Position numbers and translations under genes: made by a program
Shown: one piece after another, positions 1 to 5,917 of the stretch
Numbering within the stretch: the stretch's first letter is position 1
Layout of the letters: each line of letters opens with the position of its first letter
Source of the DNA: an uncultured Bacteroidales bacterium
Lineage (GTDB): Bacteria > Bacteroidota > Bacteroidia > Bacteroidales > UBA932
Assembly (NCBI GenBank): GCA_946545765.1
Contig: CAMNNS010000091.1
Span: 1 to 6,169, forward strand
Length of the DNA: 6,169 bases
Direction: 5' to 3'
Notes under the pieces: generated by a model
What the model saw: only the letters and a program-made list of their open reading frames with translations
The model's database searches: none
Told to the model about the DNA's origin: nothing

Positions 1-66
1 TAGCTTTATACCAAAAGGAATTGTGCAAATAATAAATAATAGTGTAATTAATAATATATAGAACAT
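1..66 (-). CDS. Start of an unidentified membrane protein (partial, runs off the left edge)
   Basis: Reading the minus strand, an ATG at 66-64 opens a frame of 22 codons that is still open at the window edge. The residues are strongly hydrophobic (ILLITLLFIICTIPFG from residue 4) and look like an N-terminal membrane anchor or signal segment. The start lies 14 nt after the stop of the 47-aa gene, the spacing of genes in one operon. A different frame beginning with ATG at 100 is also open to the edge, but it overlaps the upstream gene and its residues (many Tyr and Asn) look less like a protein. The family cannot be recognised from 22 residues, and the true start could differ. Confidence 0.4.
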   Translation of the reverse strand, partial: MFYILLITLLFIICTIPFGIKL

Positions 67-80
67 TGTAATAATATTGG

Positions 81-224
81 TTATCTGTATTTTTTTTCAT
101 TCTTTTTTTCTATTAATTTTTGTCTTATTTTATCATACATTCTTTCAAGGGCTGGTCCTACAATATATATTGCCAACAACGAAGAACATGTGTACAGTAT
201 TATATCTACAATCATCTCATTCAT
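81..224 (-). CDS. Small single-pass membrane protein with basic tail (47 aa), unidentified
   Basis: A complete minus-strand frame runs from ATG at 224 to TAA at 83-81. It begins MNEMIVDIILYTCSSLLAIY. Residues about 5-24 form one membrane-spanning helix with Cys13, followed by GPALERMYDKIRQ and a Lys/Glu-rich tail ending KKYR. A single helix followed by a charged, probably helical cytoplasmic tail is a typical design for small inner-membrane proteins. An in-frame ATG at codon 4 is an alternative start. The gene lies 26 nt after the 44-aa gene and 14 nt before the next start, so the three are probably cotranscribed. No family is recognised and the function is unknown. The call rests on architecture and gene packing, not on homology. 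Confidence 0.55.
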   Translation of the reverse strand: MNEMIVDIILYTCSSLLAIYIVGPALERMYDKIRQKLIEKKNEKKYR

Positions 225-250
225 AGTATCAATCTATTAAATTGTGTAAC

Positions 251-385
251 CTATTCATCCCTATTTTCTCTCTCTTTTTTTTGTTCTCTTCTTTCTTTCC
301 ATAAATCTATAAATCCGCTTATAAAAGTTACTAAGAAATAGACAGATAGTGCCACCAATAGCCAATTTTTAAACCTCTCGCTCAT
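251..385 (-). CDS. Small single-pass membrane protein with charged tail (44 aa), unidentified
   Basis: A minus-strand frame runs from ATG at 385 to TAG at 253-251. The protein starts MSERFKNWLLVALSVYFLVT and has one membrane helix at about residues 8-28. After it comes a highly charged segment from LWKERREQKK to the C-terminus ENRDE, which could form a short coiled coil. The layout matches the next gene (47 aa): a short polar N-terminus, one helix and a charged tail. It is the first well-supported gene downstream of the minus-strand promoter in repeat copy 1, about 120 nt from the -7 box. The family is not recognised. Two adjacent frames of the same unusual design argue that they are real despite their size. 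Confidence 0.55.
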   Translation of the reverse strand: MSERFKNWLLVALSVYFLVTFISGFIDLWKERREQKKERENRDE

Positions 386-410
386 ATTATCAATTTATTA
401 AAAATTTATA

Positions 411-491
411 TTATAATAGTTTGGACAATCTATTAAGCCATTTCGCCACTCTTCCAACAGCACCAATCGACCCATAAACTGCAGTTGTCAA
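411..491 (-). other. Doubtful peptide frame downstream of repeat copy 1
   Basis: Directly after repeat copy 1 on the minus strand, a frame is open from a TTG at 491 to TAA at 413-411. It reads TTAVYGSIGAVGRVAKWLNR and then LSKLL. The segment is richer in G+C than its surroundings and the peptide is amphipathic, but there is no ATG, and an in-frame TAG lies four codons upstream inside the repeat. It could be a leader peptide, the 3' remnant of a gene whose 5' end was replaced by the repeat, or chance. A second overlapping frame with an ATG at 475 (25 codons) looks less protein-like. Non-coding leader is the simplest alternative. Confidence 0.2.
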
Positions 492-505
492 TAGTGAATA
501 CTACA

Positions 506-513
506 CAAATATA
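506..513 (-). promoter_or_regulatory. Bacteroidota-type -7 box in repeat copy 1
   Basis: On the minus strand this reads TATATTTG, an exact match to the Bacteroidota -7 consensus TAnnTTTG. It lies in the part of the repeat that is identical in both copies. Transcription would start near 500 and run left into the small membrane-protein genes. No TTTG is seen at the expected -33 position, which may mean the promoter needs an activator, or that the match is chance in AT-rich DNA. Confidence 0.4.
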
Positions 514-534
514 ATAATAATTTGAAAAATCTTT

Positions 535-555
535 TTGATAATTCCCGATTATCAA
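535..555. promoter_or_regulatory. Palindromic candidate operator, repeat copy 1
   Basis: The arms TTGATAAT (535-542) and ATTATCAA (548-555) are perfect inverted repeats of 8 bp with a 5-nt spacer. The centre is about 42-45 nt upstream of the start inferred from the -7 box at 506-513, a typical position for an activator. The halves contain GATAAT/ATTATC, as in Fur boxes, but Fur sites do not have this 5-nt spacing, so the regulator is not identified. Read as RNA on the minus strand it could also form a weak AT-rich hairpin after the receptor gene. Confidence 0.4.
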
Positions 556-564
556 TCTGTTATA

Positions 565-636
565 ATGGCATCAATTTGTAATACAAAAGAGAAAAGTAGA
601 ACATTATTTGAAGCTAACTACACTTATCTAATATGA
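565..636 (+). other. Possible coding remnant on the plus strand of repeat copy 1
   Basis: From ATG at 565 a 23-codon frame reads MASICNTKEKSRTLFEANYT and then YLI before TGA at 634-636. The equivalent frame in copy 2 (from ATG at 3165) begins MASSYNAQEKSRTLF, is then interrupted by TAG at 3210-3212, and resumes with ANNTYLI. Several differences between the copies are silent in this frame. It may be the truncated 5' end of a gene that once diverged from the minus-strand promoter, copied with it. The counts are too small to exclude chance. Confidence 0.2.
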
Positions 637-641
637 TTAGA

Positions 642-2918
642 TTAATCACCTATCCTCGAATTCATATCATTCTTTTGAGTTTCTGCTTTCCTCGCTCGGC
701 TTACCTTCCCCCAATTAAAGTTATATGTAACCATTACCATATATCTTCTTGATGGTGAGAAGTTGGTAACTTTCTGGGTATAATTACCCAAGTCAATTAC
801 CATATTCTCCCCTTTGGTAAATGAATTAAAGAGATCATATACACTGAAACTGAAATTCCATTTTTTTATTCTTTTTGAAACACTTAAATTTAGTTCAAGT
901 GGCTCTTTTCTATAGGCGTTGTGGCCAATCTTCTTTCTGCTATTTGCATAAAGTTCTGCTGTCGCTGAAAATGATTTGGGCAATGAAAGAAAAGCGACAA
1001 AAGCACAGGAGAGAGAGTTGTTTCGGATAGTGTTTTGATTTACTCTGCTTTCGGAATAACTATATGTACCAGTTAGATTAAGATCTAATTTGTTGTTTAA
1101 CAGGTTTTTATATACCCCTATACTAACAGATGCACCTTGGTTGCTGGCATTATTAGTATATTTCTGATAAATGGTTCCTTTATCATCTGAATATAGATAT
1201 GACGTGATTGCATCATTAGCTCTTATGTAATTGATTGAGATATTGGAGATATTGAGCAATCTCAAGGAAATGTTAAAATTATGGTTGTAATATGATTTTA
1301 AGTTTGGATTACCAATCCTTACTACAATGTCATTTTCAGAGAGAACAGCATCGGGATTAAGTTGAGAAATGCTCGGTCTGCCAACGCTCATAGAATACCC
1401 TGCAGTTAATAAGTTGCCTTTTCTCCTGTTAATATAATAGTTAACAGAAGCACTTGGCAAAATATCTATGTAATCGTGATGCTCAATATTTGCCCAGTTC
1501 CCATACAATCCTGCCCTAAACCCAAAGTTATTCATATTTACCGAATAAGATGTAAAAAGCCTAAACAACCCCTCATTATAAGAAAACCTTGATTCATTGT
1601 TTGTTGCTTCATTCATAATGTACGAATACCGGAGTCCTACATTTATATTATGCTTTTTCTTTATACTCTTTGAATAGTTGCTATAGGCTGCAAAAGTTGA
1701 AGTATTATTCTCTGTATGTGTAATCTTAGCATCTTCTTTAGAACCTGCAGAATTTACTTTCCCGATAACAATATCATTGTTTTTATACGAACCCACATAG
1801 TCTCCAGTTATAATAAGTTCTGAAGCATCCTTGAATTTGTGAGAATACATCAATGAAGTTGTAGGTGCCTTTGTTACTGTATTATAATCTCTGAAAACTC
1901 CCTCTTGCGATTCTACTGAATTTTCAGCTATTATCTTTCTTTTGAAATCTTTGTCTATTTCTCTGAAAGATACTTCTGCTGAGAAATAATCATTTTTTGT
2001 AATATCATATCCTATTCCTAACATCCCGTTTAGAGAGAGTGGAATCTTAGTTTTTTCTGTAGTAATATCATTTGTTTTTAAGCCTGAACCCTTCCAATCA
2101 TAATTTGTAACCTCTTTTTTGTCCCTATGCTGGTTCATATATCCACCTGATGTATAAAAAGAGATTTTTTCTTTTCTGTAGTCAAGATTGAAATTTGTCC
2201 CTACAACAAAGTTATCTTTGTTAAATGCATTTCTCACCGATGCCGAAAAGAAACCCCCTTCCTTTTTCTTAGTGATTATATTTATAGATATTCCACTATG
2301 CCTTGCTGAAATATCAGGATCTGATATTACTTCTATCTTGTCGATATTGTCACCCTTGTAAGAACGGAGATAGGCTAATAAGGTTTCTTCTGTCATATTA
2401 ACTTTGCGTCTATCAATATAAATATTTGACACAGAGCTACCATAAAGGGTTATTTTGTTTGCTACTGATACTCCGGGAGCAGTCCTAAGCACTTCCGTCA
2501 AATCTTTGTTTTTCAAAGTAGCTATGTTGCCAACCCTATATTCATAACCACTCATAGTATAATTCACACGATTGGCTGTAATCTTTATTACATTCAGAGT
2601 ATTTATATCTTCTTTTAGGACAATATCTTCAAGGTCTATATCCTTATCTAAATTAAGTGTGAGGGCATGTTTTTCATAACCTAAGATTGATACCTCCAAA
2701 GTATATGAGGCCCCTTTTGCATTTAAAATAAAAGTGCCATTACTATTAGTTGTTGTACCAGTCAGTTTCTTGGTCTCTTTGTTTGACAAGACCACATCTG
2801 CAAACTCAACGGCTTGATTATTTTTATCTAAAACTCTACCAGTTATACGATAAAAATTTTGAGCAGAGATATTGCCAATACTACATAGTAACAGTAATAA
2901 TGAAAAATATGCTCTCAT
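642..2918 (-). CDS. Outer-membrane beta-barrel / TonB-dependent receptor family protein (758 aa)
   Basis: Predicted outer-membrane receptor of the Bacteroidota class with an OMP_b-brl_3-like barrel. A signal peptide (LLLLLCSIGNISAQ) covers residues 1-20. A carboxypeptidase-regulatory-like beta-sandwich follows at about 23-103 (ITGRVLDKNNQAVEFADVVL, GTFILNAKG, ILGYEKH). A TonB plug-like domain spans about 107-217, with LTEVLRTAPGVSV, SNIYIDRRKVN, and KIEVISDPDISARHSGISI followed by NIITKK, as is usual for the family. The remainder is barrel strands, closing near the C-terminus with YMVMVTYNFNWGK and then an unusual hydrophilic tail (SRARKAETQKNDMNSRIGD). Length is normal for the class and shorter than SusC proteins, and no SusD partner is adjacent. 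The ATG at 2918 is placed directly ahead of the signal peptide. A 31-codon frame and a repeat-borne promoter lie upstream. The substrate cannot be told from the sequence. Confidence 0.92.
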   Translation of the reverse strand: MRAYFSLLLLLCSIGNISAQNFYRITGRVLDKNNQAVEFADVVLSNKETKKLTGTTTNSNGTFILNAKGASYTLEVSILGYEKHALTLNLDKDIDLEDIVLKEDINTLNVIKITANRVNYTMSGYEYRVGNIATLKNKDLTEVLRTAPGVSVANKITLYGSSVSNIYIDRRKVNMTEETLLAYLRSYKGDNIDKIEVISDPDISARHSGISINIITKKKEGGFFSASVRNAFNKDNFVVGTNFNLDYRKEKISFYTSGGYMNQHRDKKEVTNYDWKGSGLKTNDITTEKTKIPLSLNGMLGIGYDITKNDYFSAEVSFREIDKDFKRKIIAENSVESQEGVFRDYNTVTKAPTTSLMYSHKFKDASELIITGDYVGSYKNNDIVIGKVNSAGSKEDAKITHTENNTSTFAAYSNYSKSIKKKHNINVGLRYSYIMNEATNNESRFSYNEGLFRLFTSYSVNMNNFGFRAGLYGNWANIEHHDYIDILPSASVNYYINRRKGNLLTAGYSMSVGRPSISQLNPDAVLSENDIVVRIGNPNLKSYYNHNFNISLRLLNISNISINYIRANDAITSYLYSDDKGTIYQKYTNNASNQGASVSIGVYKNLLNNKLDLNLTGTYSYSESRVNQNTIRNNSLSCAFVAFLSLPKSFSATAELYANSRKKIGHNAYRKEPLELNLSVSKRIKKWNFSFSVYDLFNSFTKGENMVIDLGNYTQKVTNFSPSRRYMVMVTYNFNWGKVSRARKAETQKNDMNSRIGD

Positions 2919-2975
2919 AATAAAACACTTTACCGCTTATTTAATTAATAACCATTACATTTGTGAGATCACATT

Positions 2976-3071
2976 CTATATTCGGATTATATGGTTTTGG
3001 ATTTTAAATACGCTACCACATACAGATAAAATCAAAATTAGAATAATAGCAAATTTCTTTAGTTTTTTCAT
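2976..3071 (-). CDS. Short membrane or leader peptide ahead of the receptor gene (31 aa)
   Basis: On the minus strand an ATG at 3071 opens MKKLKKFAIILILILSVCGS and then VFKIQNHIIRI, ending with TAG at 2978-2976. Lys-rich N-terminus plus hydrophobic helix plus Cys resembles a signal or lipoprotein N-terminus, though SVCG has Val in place of the small residue normally before the lipobox Cys. The start lies about 30 nt downstream of the -7 box at 3101-3108, and the receptor ATG is 57 nt beyond its stop. Just after the hydrophobic part a different frame becomes protein-like (PKPYNPNIECDLTNVMVIN, stop at 2943-2941). One extra A in the AAAA run at 3002-3005 would join them into a 43-aa small secreted protein or lipoprotein. 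It may therefore be an intact short peptide, a frameshifted gene or a sequencing error. Confidence 0.4.
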   Translation of the reverse strand: MKKLKKFAIILILILSVCGSVFKIQNHIIRI

Positions 3072-3100
3072 ATTATTAAAAATTTTAAGTGAATACTACA

Positions 3101-3108
3101 CAAATATA
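3101..3108 (-). promoter_or_regulatory. Bacteroidota-type -7 box in repeat copy 2
   Basis: The minus strand reads TATATTTG, matching TAnnTTTG, at the same repeat position as the box at 506-513. The inferred start near 3095 gives a leader of about 24 nt to the 31-codon frame and about 175 nt to the 758-aa receptor. As in copy 1, no clear -33 TTTG is present. Confidence 0.45.
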
Positions 3109-3125
3109 ATAATAATTTGATTTTT

Positions 3126-3155
3126 TTGATAATCTTAATAATCCCAGATTATCAA
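3126..3155. promoter_or_regulatory. Candidate operator with three half-sites, repeat copy 2
   Basis: TTGATAATC (3126-3134) is followed at once by the near-copy TTAATAATC (3135-3143), then CCA and the inverted arm GATTATCAA (3147-3155). The 21 nt at 3135-3155 align without gaps to the palindrome of copy 1 (3 differences), so the outer TTGATAATC is an added half-site. It is a perfect 9-bp complement of the right arm. The extra site would bring a bound regulator closer to the -7 box at 3101-3108. The regulator is unknown. Confidence 0.4.
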
Positions 3156-3309
3156 TCTGTTACAATGGCATCAAGTTATAATGCACAAGAGAAAAGCAGA
3201 ACATTGTTTTAGGCAAACAACACTTATTTAATAAATTTCACGATATAATTCTTTAAGTTCAAGGTTAATCAAATAGTACTTCTTTATAGAAGAATTAAAT
3301 ATTAATTAC

Positions 3310-3317
3310 TAAATTTG
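3310..3317 (+). promoter_or_regulatory. Candidate -7 box for the metal-related operon
   Basis: TAAATTTG matches the Bacteroidota TAnnTTTG consensus and lies 9 nt before the ATG at 3327. The leader would be very short. The only -33-like match is an imperfect TTTA at 3283-3286. A promoter further upstream is possible. Confidence 0.35.
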
Positions 3318-3326
3318 CTAACAAAT

Positions 3327-3695
3327 ATGAAGTTAAACTCAATTAAAAATATCGGATACATTTTTATCATTAGCTGGTATCTCATTATCTCGATGGGGTT
3401 TAATATTCATACTTGCAATATGTCGGGAGAACAATATGTTGTATTCTCATTAGACGAAAGTGAAGAAGATAATTGCTGTACCATTTTAAATCAAACTTTT
3501 AATCCTTTATTTACAAGCAACAATCAGCAATTCAATACAATAAATGCAAATCAACTTCTTCTTCAAAGCTGTTGCCCACCCGATTGCCAATATATTTCAA
3601 ATGACTTTTATATAAAGTCAATACAAAATTTCAAAAAAATAACACCACTCCAAAAAAGTGCAAATTTCATTCAGTTAAATATTTTAAAGATTTGA
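3327..3695 (+). CDS. HYC_CC_PP-like small exported Cys-rich protein (122 aa)
   Basis: The protein starts MKLNSIKNIGYIFIISWYLI, a signal peptide or membrane anchor to about residue 25. Then come NIHTC (His28, Cys30), DNCC (Cys50-Cys51) and SCCPPDC (Cys82, Cys83, Pro84, Pro85, Cys87). The order H-x-C, CC, CC-PP matches the Bacteroidota HYC_CC_PP family known from metal-related loci, with HTC in place of HYC. The clustered thiols and the neighbours suggest periplasmic or outer-membrane binding of a soft metal such as copper. This is inference, since the family has no settled biochemical role that I can cite. ATG at 3327 is chosen over an in-frame TTG at 3315, which would overlap the candidate -7 box. 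The next gene starts 59 nt downstream on the same strand. Confidence 0.75.
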   Translation: MKLNSIKNIGYIFIISWYLIISMGFNIHTCNMSGEQYVVFSLDESEEDNCCTILNQTFNPLFTSNNQQFNTINANQLLLQSCCPPDCQYISNDFYIKSIQNFKKITPLQKSANFIQLNILKI

Positions 3696-3754
3696 TACTA
3701 TAAGTCCTCTGCACTTATTTTAATATCAATGATTTATAATATATATTTAACTTT

Positions 3755-5890
3755 ATGAACAAAAGAATATTTGGAACACTTATATGTGTTATTTATATAA
3801 TTCTACCAACCTTATTATCAGGACAAACGTATCGCGATAAGATAGAAAACGATACAACAATAATTAAATCTGATACCCTTAAAGGGACATCAATAACAGC
3901 AAGACAAAAAAGCAACTATATACCTAAGGGTAAAACTCTTAGAACAGAAGTCATAAGTACAGCTGGTCTTCATAAAATGGCATGTTGCAATTTGGCAGAA
4001 AGTTTCGAAAACTCATCAAGCGTAACTGTGGGTTATTCAGATGCTACAACAGGAGCAAGACAAATAAGATTGCTCGGACTAAGTGGTATCTACACCCAGA
4101 TGTTAGACGAAAATCGCCCTATAATGCGTACATTTTCTGCCCCTTGGGGTTTAACTTTTATCCCGGGTTCATGGATGGAGAGTATCCAAATAGCTAAAGG
4201 CTCAACATCTGTAATTGATGGTGCCGAATCTATTACAGGACAGATAAATATAGAGCACAAAAGGAGCACAGATGAGAAACCTTTATTTATAAATGGCTCT
4301 GTAATGTCTGATAGTAGAACCGATTTAAATGTAATATCATCATTACAGCTCAATGATGCCCTTTCTACAACTATTCTTACCCACGCAGATGCAAATTTCA
4401 GAACTCATGATTCTAATCACGATGGGTTTATAGATGAACCTAAATCAAAACAAGTAAGTTTTGCAAACAGATGGCTTTACTATTCTAATAACCTAAAGAT
4501 ACACTGGGGAATAAGAGGAATATATGATAACAGAAAAGGTGGAATGGATGGCTATGATAGAAAAACTTACACAACTACCATTGGAAAGCCATGGGGAACG
4601 AATATTTGTAACAACAATTTTAACGGCTATTTTAAAATAGGTAGATTTCTGGGGGAATCTCAAACATCATCAATAGCACTTGTTGCAGATTATACATATC
4701 ATAAATTAGAGAGCTATTTTGGTGAGAGTAAATATTTTGGTAAAAGCAATAGTATTTATACCAATCTTATTTATAGAAACGAATTTACCCATTCTCATGA
4801 CTTAACTATAGGGGTTAGTGGTAATATAGATAAACTTTCAGACGAATACAAAAGAAAGATATTAGTCTCTAATTCCCTATTAGAGAGTGCATTTAATGAT
4901 TCAAAAACTTTATCAAATGCTGGTTTGTATTCTGAATACACATACAGAATTGATGAAAAATTCTCTTCAATTATAGGAATCAGGGGAGATTGGTACAGCA
5001 AAGATGATTTTGAGTTTATTCCGCGATTAACATTAAAATATAAACCAACAGATTACATTGTTTTTAGAGCAAATGGTGGAAGAGGGATAAGATATACTCT
5101 ACCAATATCCGATAATATTGGAATCTTATCTACCAATAAAGAGATAATAGGTGACCTTAATCAAACTTATAAAGAGGATGCTTTTACTTATGGAGGAAAT
5201 GTAACTTTTTATCTACCAATAGATAAGAAAGAGAGTACCTACCTAAGTTTTGATTTCTTTAGAACAGAGATAAAAAATCAGCTAATTGCAGATTACGATT
5301 TACTCCCTAATTCAATCGTACTATATCAATCGGATAAAAATTCATATACTAATAATTTCCAAATTGATTTTAACTCAGAACCTTTTGAAAGATTTAGTAT
5401 TGCCACCACATTTAGATTTTCTGAGGCAAAATTTAACAAGCAACTAAATATTGGCAACAAAAACAATACAGAAAAAGTTGATAAACCATTGGTTAGTAAA
5501 TTCAAAGGTGTTCTAAACCTGCAGTATAAAACAAATATGAATAAATGGGTATTTGATTTTACCGCCTCATTATATGGGCCATCAAAAGTATATAACTTTA
5601 TGAAAAGTCTTAAAAAAGAGGATGGTTCTCTGATATATCCCAAAGGAAAAACACCAACATATTTAATGCTTTTTGCCCAAATCACAAGACATTTTAAAGG
5701 ATTTGATATATATCTTGGCTGTGAGAACATTACAAACTATAAACAAAAATATCCTATCCTCGGCGATAAAGACTCACATGGTTATATAAACCCTGTAAGC
5801 AACTCATTTGATGCAAGTGCAATTTGGGGCCCTCTAATGGGAATTAAATTTGATGTTGGATTTAGACTTACTATTTGGAAGAAAAGATAA
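3755..5890 (+). CDS. TonB-dependent receptor, metal-locus type (711 aa)
   Basis: Predicted outer-membrane active transporter powered by TonB/ExbBD. The signal peptide (CVIYIILPTLLSGQ) covers about residues 1-24. Unlike the 758-aa receptor it lacks the carboxypeptidase-regulatory-like domain and has only a short linker (DTLKGTSITAR, a TonB-box-like stretch) before the plug at about 60-168. The plug contains HKMACCNLAESFENSSSVTV, ARQIRLLGLSGIYTQMLDEN, PGSWMESIQIAKGSTSVIDG and ITGQINIEHK. From memory, the CCNL-ESFE and QI-LLGL motifs mark a Bacteroidota receptor subfamily found beside HMA-domain proteins. The Cys77-Cys78 pair could touch a soft metal. The rest is barrel, including DSNHDGFIDEPKS in an extracellular loop and GIKFDVGFRLTIW as the last strand. 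Flanking thiol-protein genes on the same strand support metal (copper-like) or metallophore transport, but the substrate is not proven. Confidence 0.93.
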   Translation: MNKRIFGTLICVIYIILPTLLSGQTYRDKIENDTTIIKSDTLKGTSITARQKSNYIPKGKTLRTEVISTAGLHKMACCNLAESFENSSSVTVGYSDATTGARQIRLLGLSGIYTQMLDENRPIMRTFSAPWGLTFIPGSWMESIQIAKGSTSVIDGAESITGQINIEHKRSTDEKPLFINGSVMSDSRTDLNVISSLQLNDALSTTILTHADANFRTHDSNHDGFIDEPKSKQVSFANRWLYYSNNLKIHWGIRGIYDNRKGGMDGYDRKTYTTTIGKPWGTNICNNNFNGYFKIGRFLGESQTSSIALVADYTYHKLESYFGESKYFGKSNSIYTNLIYRNEFTHSHDLTIGVSGNIDKLSDEYKRKILVSNSLLESAFNDSKTLSNAGLYSEYTYRIDEKFSSIIGIRGDWYSKDDFEFIPRLTLKYKPTDYIVFRANGGRGIRYTLPISDNIGILSTNKEIIGDLNQTYKEDAFTYGGNVTFYLPIDKKESTYLSFDFFRTEIKNQLIADYDLLPNSIVLYQSDKNSYTNNFQIDFNSEPFERFSIATTFRFSEAKFNKQLNIGNKNNTEKVDKPLVSKFKGVLNLQYKTNMNKWVFDFTASLYGPSKVYNFMKSLKKEDGSLIYPKGKTPTYLMLFAQITRHFKGFDIYLGCENITNYKQKYPILGDKDSHGYINPVSNSFDASAIWGPLMGIKFDVGFRLTIWKKR

Positions 5891-5917
5891 TTAACAACAC
5901 TAATAACAACAAACATT

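Larger units (their letters stand above)
493..633. repeat. Long direct repeat, copy 1 (promoter-bearing)
   Basis: This segment matches 3088-3233 in the same orientation. The first 33 nt (493-525) are identical to 3088-3120. A short variable stretch follows, then a 21-nt palindromic site with 3 differences, then 78 nt aligned without gaps with 12 differences. The copy begins within about 10 nt of the receptor stop at 642 and ends just before the small membrane-protein genes. It carries a minus-strand -7 box and a palindrome. There is no transposase, no clear target-site duplication and only a very short AGTG/CACT match at its ends, so it is not recognisable as an insertion sequence. A duplicated regulatory region is the preferred reading. 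Confidence 0.85.
3088..3233. repeat. Long direct repeat, copy 2 (promoter-bearing)
   Basis: Second copy of the repeat at 493-633, same orientation, 5 nt longer. The first 33 nt are identical to copy 1, and the last 78 nt align without gaps at about 85% identity. The extra length is in the palindromic region, where copy 2 has an additional TTGATAATC half-site. It lies between the divergent 758-aa receptor and the metal-related operon, and its minus-strand -7 box points at the former. With copy 1 it brackets the receptor unit, so homologous recombination would remove 2595 bp. Confidence 0.85.

Noticed and set aside
120..341. Plus-strand frame of 73 codons with many Ser, Phe and Tyr.
   Set aside because: It is antisense to the better-supported small membrane-protein genes and its low-complexity composition reflects their Lys/Glu-rich tails.
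419..458. The minus strand contains GGAAGAGTGGCGAAATGGCT, resembling the 5' half and box A of a class II (Leu/Ser) tRNA.
   Set aside because: No matching D-stem, anticodon stem, TTC loop or 3' acceptor partner follows, so no tRNA can be folded. A relic cannot be excluded but is not supported.
535..555. Palindrome as a canonical FNR or Fur box.
   Set aside because: TTGAT and ATCAA arms are 11 nt apart, not 4 as in FNR sites, and GATAAT/ATTATC are 5 nt apart, not the spacing of Fur boxes.
493..633. Repeat as a MITE or insertion-sequence relic.
   Set aside because: There is only a 4-6 nt match between the ends (AGTG/CACT), no target-site duplication is visible at either copy and no transposase is present. 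Regulatory duplication explains the conserved promoter better.
2872..3120. Plus-strand frame of 82 codons across the start of the 758-aa receptor.
   Set aside because: It overlaps the receptor signal peptide, the short upstream frame and the repeat promoter in antisense, has no protein-like features and needs no separate gene.
3700..3718. ATAAGT/ACTTAT inverted repeat with 7-nt loop between the HYC_CC_PP-like gene and the 711-aa receptor, followed by a few T residues.
   Set aside because: The stem is only 6 AT-rich base pairs, too weak for a terminator, and it lies inside a probable operon.
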